Below are positions 23,831 through 32,749 of a DNA stretch of 64,000 nt, piece after piece (the stretch's first letter is position 1; every line of letters begins with the position of its first letter). The notes under the pieces were generated by a model. It made no database searches. It was given only the letters and a program-made list of their open reading frames with translations, and was not told the origin of the DNA. The position numbers were made by a program, and so were the translations under genes. The stretch is from JSC-12 sp033764965 (GTDB lineage: Bacteria > Cyanobacteriota > Cyanobacteriia > Leptolyngbyales > Leptolyngbyaceae). The stretch lies in the NCBI GenBank assembly GCA_033764965.1, contig JANRIN010000289.1, positions 62,001 through 126,000 on the forward strand, in the 5' to 3' direction.

Positions 23831-26629
23831 ATGTTCTCGTTCCATCGTTTACGCCGCGTCACCTTCCCGCTGTTACTTGCAACCAGTTTTGTGGCAGTGG
23901 TTTTACTGTCCGCAACTCCGGCTATTTCGCAAACCTCTTTGCCATCTCCCTCCGTTACCAGCCCAGCCCCCTCGGTTCTCAGCTTGACCAAGGGAGTGCG
24001 AAAAACCGTATTGGAAAATGGGCTGACCGTGCTGACCAAACAGGTCGATACTGCCCCGGTGGTGAGTGTGCAGATGTGGTATCGCATTGGTTCTCGCAAT
24101 GAAGCACCTGGCGTGAACGGGATTGCTCACCAGCTTGAGCACATGATGTTCAAGGGAACGAAGCAACGTCCGATTCAATTTGGACGATTTTTCAGCGCGT
24201 TGGGCAGTGCCTCAAATGCTTTCACAAGCTACGATATGACGGCTTACTTCGGCACTGTAGAGACGGACAAACTGGAGTCGCTGTTAGTGCTGGAAGCCGA
24301 TCGGATGCGGAACTCCATCATCGCCAAAGCAGAACTGGATAGCGAGAAGCGGGTTGTCATTTCAGAGTTGCAAGGATACGAGAATAGTCCCAGTTATCGC
24401 TTGGGGCGGGCGGTGATGCGATCGGCGCTTCCCAATAGCCCCTACGGATTAACCGTTGGCGGCACCAAAGCCGATGTGGAGAAATTTACCGTCGATCAGG
24501 TGCGGTATTACTACGACACCTACTACCGACCAGATAACGCTGCTCTTGTGATTGTTGGCAACTTTCAACCCGACCAACTGACAAAGCTGGTGCAACAGTC
24601 CTTCGGCTCCATCCCCAAACCCAACACGCCCCTGCCGAAAATCACAACCAACCCAACCACCGCTCAAGCCAAAGCCGCTAAACCCCCGATCGTTCTGCGA
24701 GAACCCGGCACAGCAGCTCTGCTCAATGCGGTGTATCCCTTGCCAGACACCCTCCATCCCGATGTCCCTGCCTTACAACTCATGGACTACATTTTGACGG
24801 GTGGGCGTAGTTCTCGCCTGTACCAGTCCTTAGTAGAGACAGGGTTGGCGAGTGAGGCGGGTGGCTATGCGGCAAACTTGATTGGCGGTGGCTGGTACGA
24901 CTTTTCCATCACGGCTGCACCAGGGAAAGATCTGAAGGACATCGATCGCGTGTTGCAGCAGGTGGTAGCTGAGTTGCGAGACAAGGGCGTAACCACGGAA
25001 GAATTGTCCCGCGCCAAAGCCCAGTTTCGTGCTTCCCTGATTTTGCGAAATCGCGATATTAGCAGTCAGGCGATTCAGCTTGGGGATGACTTTATTTCCA
25101 CGGGAGACTATCGCTTTACCGATCGCCTCCTGGCGGATGTGGAAAAAGTCACCACCGCAGATATTCAGCGCGTTGCTCAAACCTACCTGAATCCGGCATC
25201 CCGCACGGTTGGACTATTTGAACCCACGACAGCGGAAGGTGCCGCGGCGGGAGGGGCAGGAAACCTCGCTCAAACCAGTGAAAAGTTTAGCCCTGGTGCG
25301 CCCGTTGATCCAGCCGAAGTGGCGAAATATCTGCCTCCGATTAAACCCAGCAACTCCCCAGCTTCAAATCAAGCCTTGCCCGAAACCCTTACCTTAAAAA
25401 ATGGGATGAGGGTGTTGTTGTTGCGCGATCGCAGTACGCCAACCGTGACCTTGAGCGGTTTTGTCAGCGCAGGCACCATTTATGACAAACCAGAAACCGC
25501 AGGATTAGCCAGTCTGACGGCTGAAAACTTGATGAACGGCACCAAGACACAATCGGCGCTGGAACTGGCTAAGACTCTGGAAAATCGGGGTGCTTCCCTG
25601 GGATTTGGGGCTTCCCGGGAAGGGGTGAGTATTTCGGGTGATGCCCTTGCTGCGGATTTGCCCACGCTCGTTAAAGTGCTGGCAGACGTGCTGCAACATT
25701 CAACTTTTCCAGAAAAAGAATTAGACCTGAGTCGGCAGCAAGCCTTGACCAGTCTCAAATTGGATCTGGATGATCCCGGACGAGTCGCCCGCCGCACTTT
25801 CCAGCAAACCATTTACCCTGCTAACCATCCTTTTCATACCCTAACTTCGTTTGAAAGCCTGAAGCAAATTCAGCGAGATGATGTTTTGCGGTTCTATCAA
25901 CAGCACTATCGCCCAGAGGATACCACTCTGGCTTTGGTGGGGGATTTTGATCCGGCAGCGGTGCGAAATTTGTTGGCTCAGGAGTTGGGGGGTTGGCAAA
26001 ATGCAGCCGCAGAACCGGATCTGACCTTTCCAACCGTTCCCCTGCCCGATCGTACCATCCGCCTGACTCCTGCTATCCCTGGAAAAACACAATCGATCAC
26101 GTTCATGGGCTACAACGCCATCAACCGAACCGATCCCCGCTTCTATGCAGTGCAGGTGTTGAACCAGATTCTAGGCGGAGACACCCTGGCAAGCCGCTTA
26201 GGCACAGAAATTCGCGATCGCCAGGGCTTAACCTACGGCATCTACAGCATCTTTCAGTCGGGCATTAACCCTGGTCCATTTTTGATTTATATGCAAACGG
26301 CTCCTGAAGATGCGAATCGGGCGGTTTCCAGCACAATCAGCTTACTGCAACAAGTCCGCCAGCAAGGGGTAACACCAGAAGAAGTTGCCGCTGCCAAGCG
26401 TTCACTCATTAGCAGTTACTCGGTGGAACTGGCTTCTCCCGATGATTTGATCAACAAGGTTTTGATGAATACGGTGTACGGACTCAGCCTGGAGGAAGTT
26501 CGGCAATACAGCGCAAAAATTCAGGCAGTGACCCCAGAGCAAGTCAATCAGACGATTCAAGAACTACTGCATCCTGATAATCTGGTGATTGTTACGGCGG
26601 GACCAACATCCTCCACCTCACAAAAGTAA
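23831..26629 (+). CDS. Double-domain M16 zinc peptidase, exported
   Basis: A 932-residue protein with a signal peptide (residues 1-32, hydrophobic core then TPAISQ). The first M16 pair carries the inverted zinc motif His100-Gln-Leu-Glu103-His104 and the downstream acidic ligand region EKRVVISELQGYENSP. The second M16 pair (from about residue 510) lacks HxxEH and retains the Arg/Tyr substrate segment ASRLGTEIRDRQGLTYGIYS, so the protein looks like a fusion of the active and inactive subunits that other bacteria encode separately. The ATG at 23831 is preferred to the GTG at 23816. Role: degradation of short peptides in the periplasm (inferred). Confidence 0.9.
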   Translation: MFSFHRLRRVTFPLLLATSFVAVVLLSATPAISQTSLPSPSVTSPAPSVLSLTKGVRKTVLENGLTVLTKQVDTAPVVSVQMWYRIGSRNEAPGVNGIAHQLEHMMFKGTKQRPIQFGRFFSALGSASNAFTSYDMTAYFGTVETDKLESLLVLEADRMRNSIIAKAELDSEKRVVISELQGYENSPSYRLGRAVMRSALPNSPYGLTVGGTKADVEKFTVDQVRYYYDTYYRPDNAALVIVGNFQPDQLTKLVQQSFGSIPKPNTPLPKITTNPTTAQAKAAKPPIVLREPGTAALLNAVYPLPDTLHPDVPALQLMDYILTGGRSSRLYQSLVETGLASEAGGYAANLIGGGWYDFSITAAPGKDLKDIDRVLQQVVAELRDKGVTTEELSRAKAQFRASLILRNRDISSQAIQLGDDFISTGDYRFTDRLLADVEKVTTADIQRVAQTYLNPASRTVGLFEPTTAEGAAAGGAGNLAQTSEKFSPGAPVDPAEVAKYLPPIKPSNSPASNQALPETLTLKNGMRVLLLRDRSTPTVTLSGFVSAGTIYDKPETAGLASLTAENLMNGTKTQSALELAKTLENRGASLGFGASREGVSISGDALAADLPTLVKVLADVLQHSTFPEKELDLSRQQALTSLKLDLDDPGRVARRTFQQTIYPANHPFHTLTSFESLKQIQRDDVLRFYQQHYRPEDTTLALVGDFDPAAVRNLLAQELGGWQNAAAEPDLTFPTVPLPDRTIRLTPAIPGKTQSITFMGYNAINRTDPRFYAVQVLNQILGGDTLASRLGTEIRDRQGLTYGIYSIFQSGINPGPFLIYMQTAPEDANRAVSSTISLLQQVRQQGVTPEEVAAAKRSLISSYSVELASPDDLINKVLMNTVYGLSLEEVRQYSAKIQAVTPEQVNQTIQELLHPDNLVIVTAGPTSSTSQK

Positions 26630-26638
26630 AACGTTCTT

Positions 26639-27109
26639 ATGCGATCGCCTGCTTTCTTTCCTTATCTATGCGGTTTCCTGTGCGGCTTCATCGGGTGGAT
26701 CAGCCTGGTGGCATGGACAACTCCGGCGATCGCTGCCACCCCAAGCCCTGACCCATCCCGCCAGCCTGCTGTAGAAGTCACCGTGCATCTTGGCAACAGC
26801 GCGAATGAACTCAGATTTTTTCCCGATACGACCCAATTTGCGGCTGGAAAACGCTACAAGCTGGTGCTGGATAATCCCAGCGCTGGTAAACACTATTTCA
26901 CCGCAAAAGATTTTGCCGATGGCATCTGGTCGCAAAAGGTGGAAGCAGGCAAGGTGGAAATCAAAGGGGCAATCCACGACCTAGAACTAAAACCGGGCGC
27001 GATCGCAGAATGGTTTTTTATTCCCCTCAAACCCGGCACCTACGAATTGCATTGCTCCATTCCTGGACACACTGAGGCGGGCATGGTTGGAAAGTTAGTG
27101 GTTGATTAG
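26639..27109 (+). CDS. Secreted cupredoxin-domain (type 1 copper) protein
   Basis: A 156-residue protein with a signal peptide ending near TPAIAA (residue 33). The mature part is a cupredoxin. The copper ligands are visible as His85 (AGKHYFT), Cys139, His144 and Met149 in HCSIPGHTEAGM. It resembles plastocyanin-like and nitrosocyanin-type domains rather than PetE itself. Likely periplasmic or lumenal electron carrier or copper binder. It starts ten bases after the M16 peptidase stop and is probably co-transcribed. Confidence 0.8.
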   Translation: MRSPAFFPYLCGFLCGFIGWISLVAWTTPAIAATPSPDPSRQPAVEVTVHLGNSANELRFFPDTTQFAAGKRYKLVLDNPSAGKHYFTAKDFADGIWSQKVEAGKVEIKGAIHDLELKPGAIAEWFFIPLKPGTYELHCSIPGHTEAGMVGKLVVD

Positions 27110-27193
27110 TCAAGGAATTAGGCTAATTTAAGATTGTCACCCTGTGTTGCACTGGTTACCGGTTACTACGCATCCTCCTCTTCGAACTTGACC

Positions 27194-28018
27194 ATGAATA
27201 TCTTCAGCCAACTGCTCAGTAAACCCGCTCTGCCTGCCCCTTCAAGGCAACGACGAGGCATTGAAATTAAATCTGTCCGCGAAATTGAAACTATGCGGGA
27301 GTCTGGTCGGATCGTGGCAACCGTGTTGCAGGAAATTTCGGAACTGGTGCAACCGGGGATGACGACTGCGGATCTGGATGCTCACGCCGAGCGCCGAATT
27401 CGAGAAATGGGTGCAACGCCTAGCTTCAAAGGCTATTACGGGTTTCCTGCCTCAATTTGTGCCTCGGTGAATCACGAAGTTGTACATGGGATTCCGAACA
27501 AGCGCAAGGTACTGCGGCGAGGGGATGTGCTCAAGGTTGACACCGGAGCTTACTACCAAGGGTTTCATGGCGATTCTTGCATCACGATCGCCGTGGGTGA
27601 GGTGACAGCAGAAGCGGCTCGACTCATCCATGCGGCAGAAGAAGCTCTCTACAAAGGCATTGAGCAGGTTAAAGCGGGGGCATATTTGGTGGATTTGGCG
27701 GGTGCGATCGAAGACTATGTTAAGGCGAGTGGGTTTGTGGTTGTGGAAGACTTCACAGGACATGGCGTGGGGCGCAACCTGCACGAAGAGCCTCGTGTCT
27801 TCAATTTCCGTACCGATCAAATAGATAACATAAAGTTGCGGACTGGCATGACGTTGGCGATCGAACCGATCGTGAACGCAGGTTCAAAAGTGACGCGGAC
27901 TTTAGGCGATCGCTGGACAGCCGTTACCGTAGACAACGCCCTTTCCGCCCAATTTGAGCATACCGTTCTAGTCACCGATACGGGATACGAAATTTTGACC
28001 GATCGCTCTAAGCTCTAA
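27194..28018 (+). CDS. map: Type I methionine aminopeptidase
   Basis: A 274-residue enzyme that removes N-terminal Met. All five metal ligands are present: Asp116 and Asp127 (KVDTGAYYQGFHGDSC), His190 (GHGVGRNLH), Glu224 (AIEPIVNAG) and Glu255 (AQFEHTVLV). A 20-residue N-terminal extension precedes the catalytic domain, as in some cyanobacterial MetAPs. The ATG at 27194 is preferred; the frame from 27134 has no ATG. The methyltransferase gene starts five bases after the stop. Confidence 0.93.
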   Translation: MNIFSQLLSKPALPAPSRQRRGIEIKSVREIETMRESGRIVATVLQEISELVQPGMTTADLDAHAERRIREMGATPSFKGYYGFPASICASVNHEVVHGIPNKRKVLRRGDVLKVDTGAYYQGFHGDSCITIAVGEVTAEAARLIHAAEEALYKGIEQVKAGAYLVDLAGAIEDYVKASGFVVVEDFTGHGVGRNLHEEPRVFNFRTDQIDNIKLRTGMTLAIEPIVNAGSKVTRTLGDRWTAVTVDNALSAQFEHTVLVTDTGYEILTDRSKL

Positions 28019-28023
28019 AACCA

Positions 28024-29142
28024 ATGTCCATTGGCTCTCGCGTAAATGCTGCGCTGGCAGCGGTGAATGTGCAGTTTGTTAGAAAAACTGGACTTGAACG
28101 GTTGCGCCTATTAGAACAAGAGTTTCAAGCTCTGTTGAGTGAGTATCAGGCGCTTAAATCTCGTTACGAACGGCTCAGCGATCGTCTACATTTGTCAGAC
28201 CCACCTTTCGACCAGCAAACGAGCCAAGCATCCAGACCCACAGCCGATTTACCCGATGGCGCATCCTACTTGCTAATTCCCAGCAATACGCGCCTGACGG
28301 ATCTGGTGCAGCGCTATCGCTCGATCAATCATCCAGTCATGGCTTCCTCCCTGTGGACTGATGCCTTTGTGCAGCAGGAAGTTGATTTGTATCGATTCCG
28401 AGCCAACAAAACCTATCTCTCGCCCTTAGAACTTGATACAAATCTGCATTACGCCCTTTATGCCTACTATCTCAAGTCGATCGATGGTCTGGAATTATTA
28501 GACCGTTTGCGTGAGGATAGGTTATTTGGTGCGGCTACTATCAATGTGAGCGGTCGCCCAGTCAGCCAGGATTTTTTGGATGCTATTGCCGAAATTTATT
28601 TCCTAGAGCGCCATTTGGCATTATCTCAACGTACCCAGTTTAATCTGCTGCATATTGGCGCAGGCTATGGACGGCTTGCTCACTGGATGGTGCAGGCTTT
28701 TCCCAAGTTGGGCAAAGTGTTTTGCACCGATGCGATCGCAACCTTCAGCTTTTTGAGCGAGTACTACTTGAAATTTCGAGGAGTGGATCAGCTTGCTATC
28801 ACAGTTCCCTTCGACGAACTCCGAGCCACGTTGACTCAGCAAGCAATTCAAGTAGCCATTAACATTCGCACCTTTTCAGAATCGCCCGTGGAAGCCATTT
28901 TGGGTTGGGTTGACCTACTCACTGAGTTTAAGGTGCCTTACTTGATGCTGATTCCCGACCCAGGAGACCATCAAGGCACTCGGTTGTTGTCTTACGAAAA
29001 AGATCAAAGCCGCATCGACTATCAACCCTTACTAGAAGCGAGAGGATATCATTTGATTGCCCACGACCCAAAATTTCTCGACCCCACCGTGCAAGCGAAT
29101 GGCATTTCTCCCACATATCACTTCCTGTTTCAGAGGCGTTAG
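28024..29142 (+). CDS. Putative sugar O-methyltransferase
   Basis: A 372-residue protein. An N-terminal helical or coiled stretch (about residues 15-55, LLEQEFQALLSEYQALKSRY) precedes a SAM-binding Rossmann region at about residue 200 (LLHIGAGYGRLAHWMVQAF). The layout matches the putative sugar O-methyltransferase group often found in surface-polysaccharide loci. Substrate unknown. No polysaccharide genes are adjacent; it follows map closely and may be co-transcribed. Confidence 0.7.
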   Translation: MSIGSRVNAALAAVNVQFVRKTGLERLRLLEQEFQALLSEYQALKSRYERLSDRLHLSDPPFDQQTSQASRPTADLPDGASYLLIPSNTRLTDLVQRYRSINHPVMASSLWTDAFVQQEVDLYRFRANKTYLSPLELDTNLHYALYAYYLKSIDGLELLDRLREDRLFGAATINVSGRPVSQDFLDAIAEIYFLERHLALSQRTQFNLLHIGAGYGRLAHWMVQAFPKLGKVFCTDAIATFSFLSEYYLKFRGVDQLAITVPFDELRATLTQQAIQVAINIRTFSESPVEAILGWVDLLTEFKVPYLMLIPDPGDHQGTRLLSYEKDQSRIDYQPLLEARGYHLIAHDPKFLDPTVQANGISPTYHFLFQRR

Positions 29143-29326
29143 AACTGAGATCACCTGAAAATGAAAATAAGCGCAGCTAGAATATCCAGTGCGCTTAATC
29201 CCTAACCCTTTCGGTGCAACGTACCCGTTTGTCCTTGATTCATAGAGTAAAGGGAAAGTTCTGAAAACCCGACCCCGTTTAGATATTCTTTAGAATCCCC
29301 TTAACCATTAGTTACGCAGGTATGCC

Positions 29327-29566
29327 ATGACAGTCCTTGTTCAGTTTCTCCCGGATGACATCACCATAGAAGCAGAAGCTGGAGAACCCCTGCTTCAAGT
29401 TGCCGATCGCGCTGGAATCACCATTCCAACCGGTTGCTTAATGGGATCTTGCCACGCCTGCGAGGTTGAACTAGATGACGGCAAATCCATTTGTAGCTGT
29501 ATTAGCGGTGTGCCTTCTGGGCGATCGCAAGTCACGGTTCACCTGTTCTCAGATCCAAGCTGGTGA
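29327..29566 (+). CDS. Short 2Fe-2S ferredoxin-like protein with unusual cysteine spacing
   Basis: A 79-residue protein with the beta-grasp ferredoxin fold: TVLVQFLPDDITIEAEAGEP, then TGCLMGSCHACEV. Cys37, Cys42 and Cys45 match the C-x4-C-x2-C motif. The fourth ligand would be Cys56 or Cys58, only 11-13 residues later, whereas plant-type ferredoxins have about 29 residues in between. It may be a shortened family with a compact cluster loop. It stands alone, convergent with gdhA. Confidence 0.75.
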   Translation: MTVLVQFLPDDITIEAEAGEPLLQVADRAGITIPTGCLMGSCHACEVELDDGKSICSCISGVPSGRSQVTVHLFSDPSW

Positions 29567-29627
29567 GCGGTGGGGGATGGGGATTGGAAGTTAGGGGTGA
29601 TGGGGTAAGGAGGATAGCGGTTGGTTG

Positions 29628-29647
29628 GGGCGGTTCGTGAACCGCCC
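29628..29647. terminator. GC-rich hairpin between convergent ferredoxin and gdhA genes
   Basis: GGGCGGTTC (29628-29636) and GAACCGCCC (29639-29647) form a perfect stem. Lying between two convergent stops, it could terminate both, but there is no T-run on either side and the same palindrome type is common in cyanobacterial spacers. Confidence 0.4.
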
Positions 29648-29666
29648 TGACGCGGATCCTTCCTAC

Positions 29667-30974
29667 TTACTTTTTGCCAAATCCATTCACGTAGTAATCC
29701 CGTGTGCCTTTGGCGCTGATGGCTTCTCCTAAGCGACTGATGGCATGGACATAAGCCGCTGTGCGAAGCGAGATGCTATTCTCGCGAGAGATATGCCAGA
29801 TGCGATCGGCTTCTTCCACAATGCGACTTTGGAGTTTTTGGTTGACTTCATCCAACGTCCAGTACAAGCCGCTGCGGTTTTGCACCCATTCAAAGTAACT
29901 CACCGTTACGCCACCTGCATTCACCAAAATGTCCGGGAAGACGTAGATTCCTTTGGCATCCAAAATGCGATCGGCGGCAGAAGTGGTGGGACCGTTGGCA
30001 ACTTCAAAGATCAGTTTGGCTTTAATGTCATCCGCATTGGCTTCCGTGATTTGGTTTTCCAATGCGGCTGGGATCAGAATATCCACATCCAGTTTCAAAA
30101 GGTCTTCGTTGGTCAGGATGTCTTGATCCCCCGCTTCACACACACTATGGTCGCAGTAAGGAACTTGAATCCCTTTCGTAGCTTCCTTCCTCTGCCGCAC
30201 ACTGGGAATATCCAAGCCGTTCTTGGAATACACCCCACCTTGAGAATCGCTGACTGCTACGACCTTGTAGCCCGCATTGAACATCAGTTCTGCCAAAATG
30301 CCCCCCGCGTTGCCAAATCCTTGAATCGCCACGGTGGTTTCCTGAGGCGCTTGATCGAACTTGGGCAGCATGGCTTGAATCACGTAGTAAGCCCCCATTG
30401 CCGTAGCAGCTTCCCGCCCCACACTACCACCCATGCTGATGGGCTTACCCGTCACAACAGCGGGGCAAATGTGACGACTAATGATGCTGTACTGATCCAT
30501 CATCCAACCCATGATCATGGAATTGGTGTAAACGTCTGGGGCGAGAATGTCTACGTCCGGTCCGATGAAATCAGCGATCGCGTCGATATAACCCCGACTT
30601 AAACGCTCTAACTCCATACGAGACATGGCTTTCGGATTGACGGTAATGCCGCCTTTGGCTCCACCAAAGGGTAATCCTAAGGCGGCACACTTAAACGTCA
30701 TCCAGAAAGCAAGGGATTGAACCTCATCCATCGTCACATTAGGATGATAGCGAACTCCCCCCTTGCCCGGTCCGCGGGTGTCATCGTAGCGCACCCGGTA
30801 TCCCTGAAAAACCCTGAGAGAACCATCATCCATGCGAACGGGAATGGAGACACTGAGACTGGTTTGAGGAAATTTCAGGGACTCGATCGCATCCTCAGAA
30901 ATAGAGGCATACTTCAATGCCTGTTCGAGTCGTTGGCTGGCATCAGCAAGTAAAGAATTGGACATATCGGACAC
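29667..30974 (-). CDS. gdhA: Glutamate dehydrogenase (Glu/Leu/Phe/Val family)
   Basis: A 435-residue enzyme that interconverts 2-oxoglutarate plus ammonia and glutamate. The catalytic Lys lies in LPFGGAKGGI, and the dinucleotide-binding loop is VAIQGFGNAGGILAE. Length and sequence match the hexameric class. Cyanobacteria assimilate ammonia mainly by GS-GOGAT, so the enzyme probably acts late in growth or in glutamate breakdown. The spacer upstream (30975-31339, 365 bases) has no gene but holds a GTA-N8-TAC motif, a perfect 16-base hairpin and a tandem repeat. Confidence 0.92.
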   Translation of the reverse strand: MSDMSNSLLADASQRLEQALKYASISEDAIESLKFPQTSLSVSIPVRMDDGSLRVFQGYRVRYDDTRGPGKGGVRYHPNVTMDEVQSLAFWMTFKCAALGLPFGGAKGGITVNPKAMSRMELERLSRGYIDAIADFIGPDVDILAPDVYTNSMIMGWMMDQYSIISRHICPAVVTGKPISMGGSVGREAATAMGAYYVIQAMLPKFDQAPQETTVAIQGFGNAGGILAELMFNAGYKVVAVSDSQGGVYSKNGLDIPSVRQRKEATKGIQVPYCDHSVCEAGDQDILTNEDLLKLDVDILIPAALENQITEANADDIKAKLIFEVANGPTTSAADRILDAKGIYVFPDILVNAGGVTVSYFEWVQNRSGLYWTLDEVNQKLQSRIVEEADRIWHISRENSISLRTAAYVHAISRLGEAISAKGTRDYYVNGFGKK

Positions 30975-30989
30975 CTTTACAGATTTTCT

Positions 30990-31003
30990 GTATCAAAAGC
31001 TAC
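30990..31003 (-). promoter_or_regulatory. NtcA-like motif upstream of gdhA
   Basis: GTAGCTTTTGATAC on the minus strand fits GTA-N8-TAC, the consensus for the nitrogen regulator NtcA. It lies only 15 bases before the gdhA start, too close for the usual activated promoter, so it would repress if real. A chance match is quite possible. Confidence 0.3.
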
Positions 31004-31097
31004 TAAATCTATACTTTTACTATGCCCGATTCCTAAAGTTATGAGTACCGCGTGATCCCCGAATGATATAAAACGAAATATAAGAATGAAGACAAAC

Positions 31098-31148
31098 GGC
31101 AAAAGGCAGAAGGAAAACCTCGATGGTTCTTACCTTCTGCCTTTTGCC
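31098..31148. repeat. Perfect 16-base inverted repeat
   Basis: GGCAAAAGGCAGAAGG (31098-31113) and CCTTCTGCCTTTTGCC (31133-31148) are exact complements with a 19-base loop. It lies between cugP and gdhA. No T-run follows on the minus strand. Confidence 0.7.
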
Positions 31149-31190
31149 CTCTTAATTTGTAGTCATCTTATTTCATGGGAGAAAGCTCGA

Positions 31191-31263
31191 TCTGTCATTT
31201 GCCATTTGTCATCTGTCATTTGCCATTTGTCATGTGTCATGTGTCATTTGTCATTTGGCATGG
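31191..31263. repeat. Short tandem repeat tract with a 21-base duplication
   Basis: Heptamer-like units of the GTCATTTG and GCCATTTG kind are repeated about ten times. Bases 31191-31211 are exactly duplicated at 31212-31232 (three seven-base units). This is a typical cyanobacterial short tandem repeat and not a CRISPR. Confidence 0.8.
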
Positions 31264-31339
31264 GTAGAAGCTAATGACCAGTGAAGAATGACGCACTCCT
31301 TGAGCTTTTATGACTCATCCAGGCTTGCGATGTTGGCGA

Positions 31340-32506
31340 TTACAGTTTTGAATCTGCCCTGAGCAACTCCGCGATCGCCTGTCCTTCGGCGGGGGGGGAG
31401 GGAATTTCCTGGCGACGATCGGTAATCAACCAGTCTAGAGAAGCCGCTTGCACATCGATCGTTGCCCCCGTTTTATCCACACAGTAGCGCCCAAACACCA
31501 GCTTATCCACCAGACGCACTCCTGGACCGAGGCGTGAGTAGTCAAAAATGACGCTGTTATCCACGACTGCACCGCTACAAATCCAGCAGTTGGGACCGAT
31601 CATGGTGGGACCAATGATAGTTGCCCCATCTTCAATGTGCGTCATGCCGCCAATGTAAACGGGACCCTGAATATTGACCTTATCCCAGTTCACCGCCACA
31701 TTGATCCCGGTGTAAATGCCTGGAGCAACCTGGTGTCCGGGGATCTCCACATTTTTAACATCTCCCTGCAACACCGCGCGGATAGCGTGCCAGTAATCCG
31801 GCACCTTGCCGATATCTACCCACTCAAAATCCATCGGTAAACCATAGAAGGGAGCGCCAATTTCAACCAGTTTTGGGAAGAGTTGGCTGCCAATGTCGTA
31901 CTCTACGCCGGAGGGGACGTAATCGAGCACTTCCGGTTCAAAGATGTAGATCCCAGTATTAATGCAGTTGCTGAGGGCTTCTTCAACTGAAGGCTTTTCC
32001 TGAAAGGCTTTAATTCTGCCCTCTTCGTCCGTTACGACGACCCCATAACTGGACACTTCTTCCTGCGGAACGGTTTTCATAATCACGGTGGCGATCGAGC
32101 CTTTTTCCCGGTGCCACTTCACCGCCGCCGTTAGATCCAAATCAATCAAAGCATCGCCACACAACACCACAAAGGTATCGTCAAAGAAGGGAGAGAAATC
32201 TTGAATGTGCCGCATTCCACCCGCAGAACCCAGGGCTTTACCCACCAATTCCCCATCTTTGATGTAGCCTTCGAAGGAGTAAGCAATTTGAACGCCAAAG
32301 CGCTGCCCATCTCGGAAATACCCTTCGATCACATCTGCCAGGTGGCTAACGTTGACCATTATCTGGTCGAACCCATGCTGCCGGAGTAATTCCAGCAGAA
32401 ATTCCATTACGGGTTTCTGCATAATCGGGATCATCGGTTTGGGAATTTCGTAGGTGATGGGGCGCACCCGTGTTCCCTTCCCTGCTGCCAGAATCATGGC
32501 TTTCAT
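31340..32506 (-). CDS. cugP: Nucleotide-sugar pyrophosphorylase, CugP-type
   Basis: A 388-residue protein. The nucleotidyltransferase signature AAGKGTRVRPITYEIPKPMI is at the N-terminus, and a left-handed beta-helix of hexapeptide repeats lies at about residues 255-340 (GGMTHIEDGATIIGPTMIGP). Such proteins were long annotated as mannose-1-phosphate guanylyltransferase; in cyanobacteria the ubiquitous homologue CugP is a UDP-glucose pyrophosphorylase. Assignment rests on the close N-terminal match to that group. It supplies activated glucose for glycolipids and polysaccharides. The 243-base spacer to scpA holds nothing recognisable. Confidence 0.85.
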   Translation of the reverse strand: MKAMILAAGKGTRVRPITYEIPKPMIPIMQKPVMEFLLELLRQHGFDQIMVNVSHLADVIEGYFRDGQRFGVQIAYSFEGYIKDGELVGKALGSAGGMRHIQDFSPFFDDTFVVLCGDALIDLDLTAAVKWHREKGSIATVIMKTVPQEEVSSYGVVVTDEEGRIKAFQEKPSVEEALSNCINTGIYIFEPEVLDYVPSGVEYDIGSQLFPKLVEIGAPFYGLPMDFEWVDIGKVPDYWHAIRAVLQGDVKNVEIPGHQVAPGIYTGINVAVNWDKVNIQGPVYIGGMTHIEDGATIIGPTMIGPNCWICSGAVVDNSVIFDYSRLGPGVRLVDKLVFGRYCVDKTGATIDVQAASLDWLITDRRQEIPSPPAEGQAIAELLRADSKL

Positions 32507-32749
32507 AGGTTATTCTCTCAATCCTTCAGCCGTTAATTTTAACTGTCCAGGTCATCAAACGTCTCGTCAGCCTGAGAACTTCAGGTCACGCGATGCACTC
32601 ACACTGCCCTGAGAGGCTAAAAGTCTAGTCTGTCAGTCAGCCAAGCAGCATGGCAACAGTCCTACTGGCGAATTCATCGTTCATTTAAATGATGCTCAAA
32701 ACCTTGAATTTGTTGCCTAGTGTAACCTCGATTACTCTTCCAGGTCACG

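Noticed and set aside
29745..30602. A 285-residue open frame on the plus strand inside gdhA
   Set aside because: It is antisense to a clear glutamate dehydrogenase, has no ribosome site and its text has no domain features; it is a shadow of codon bias.
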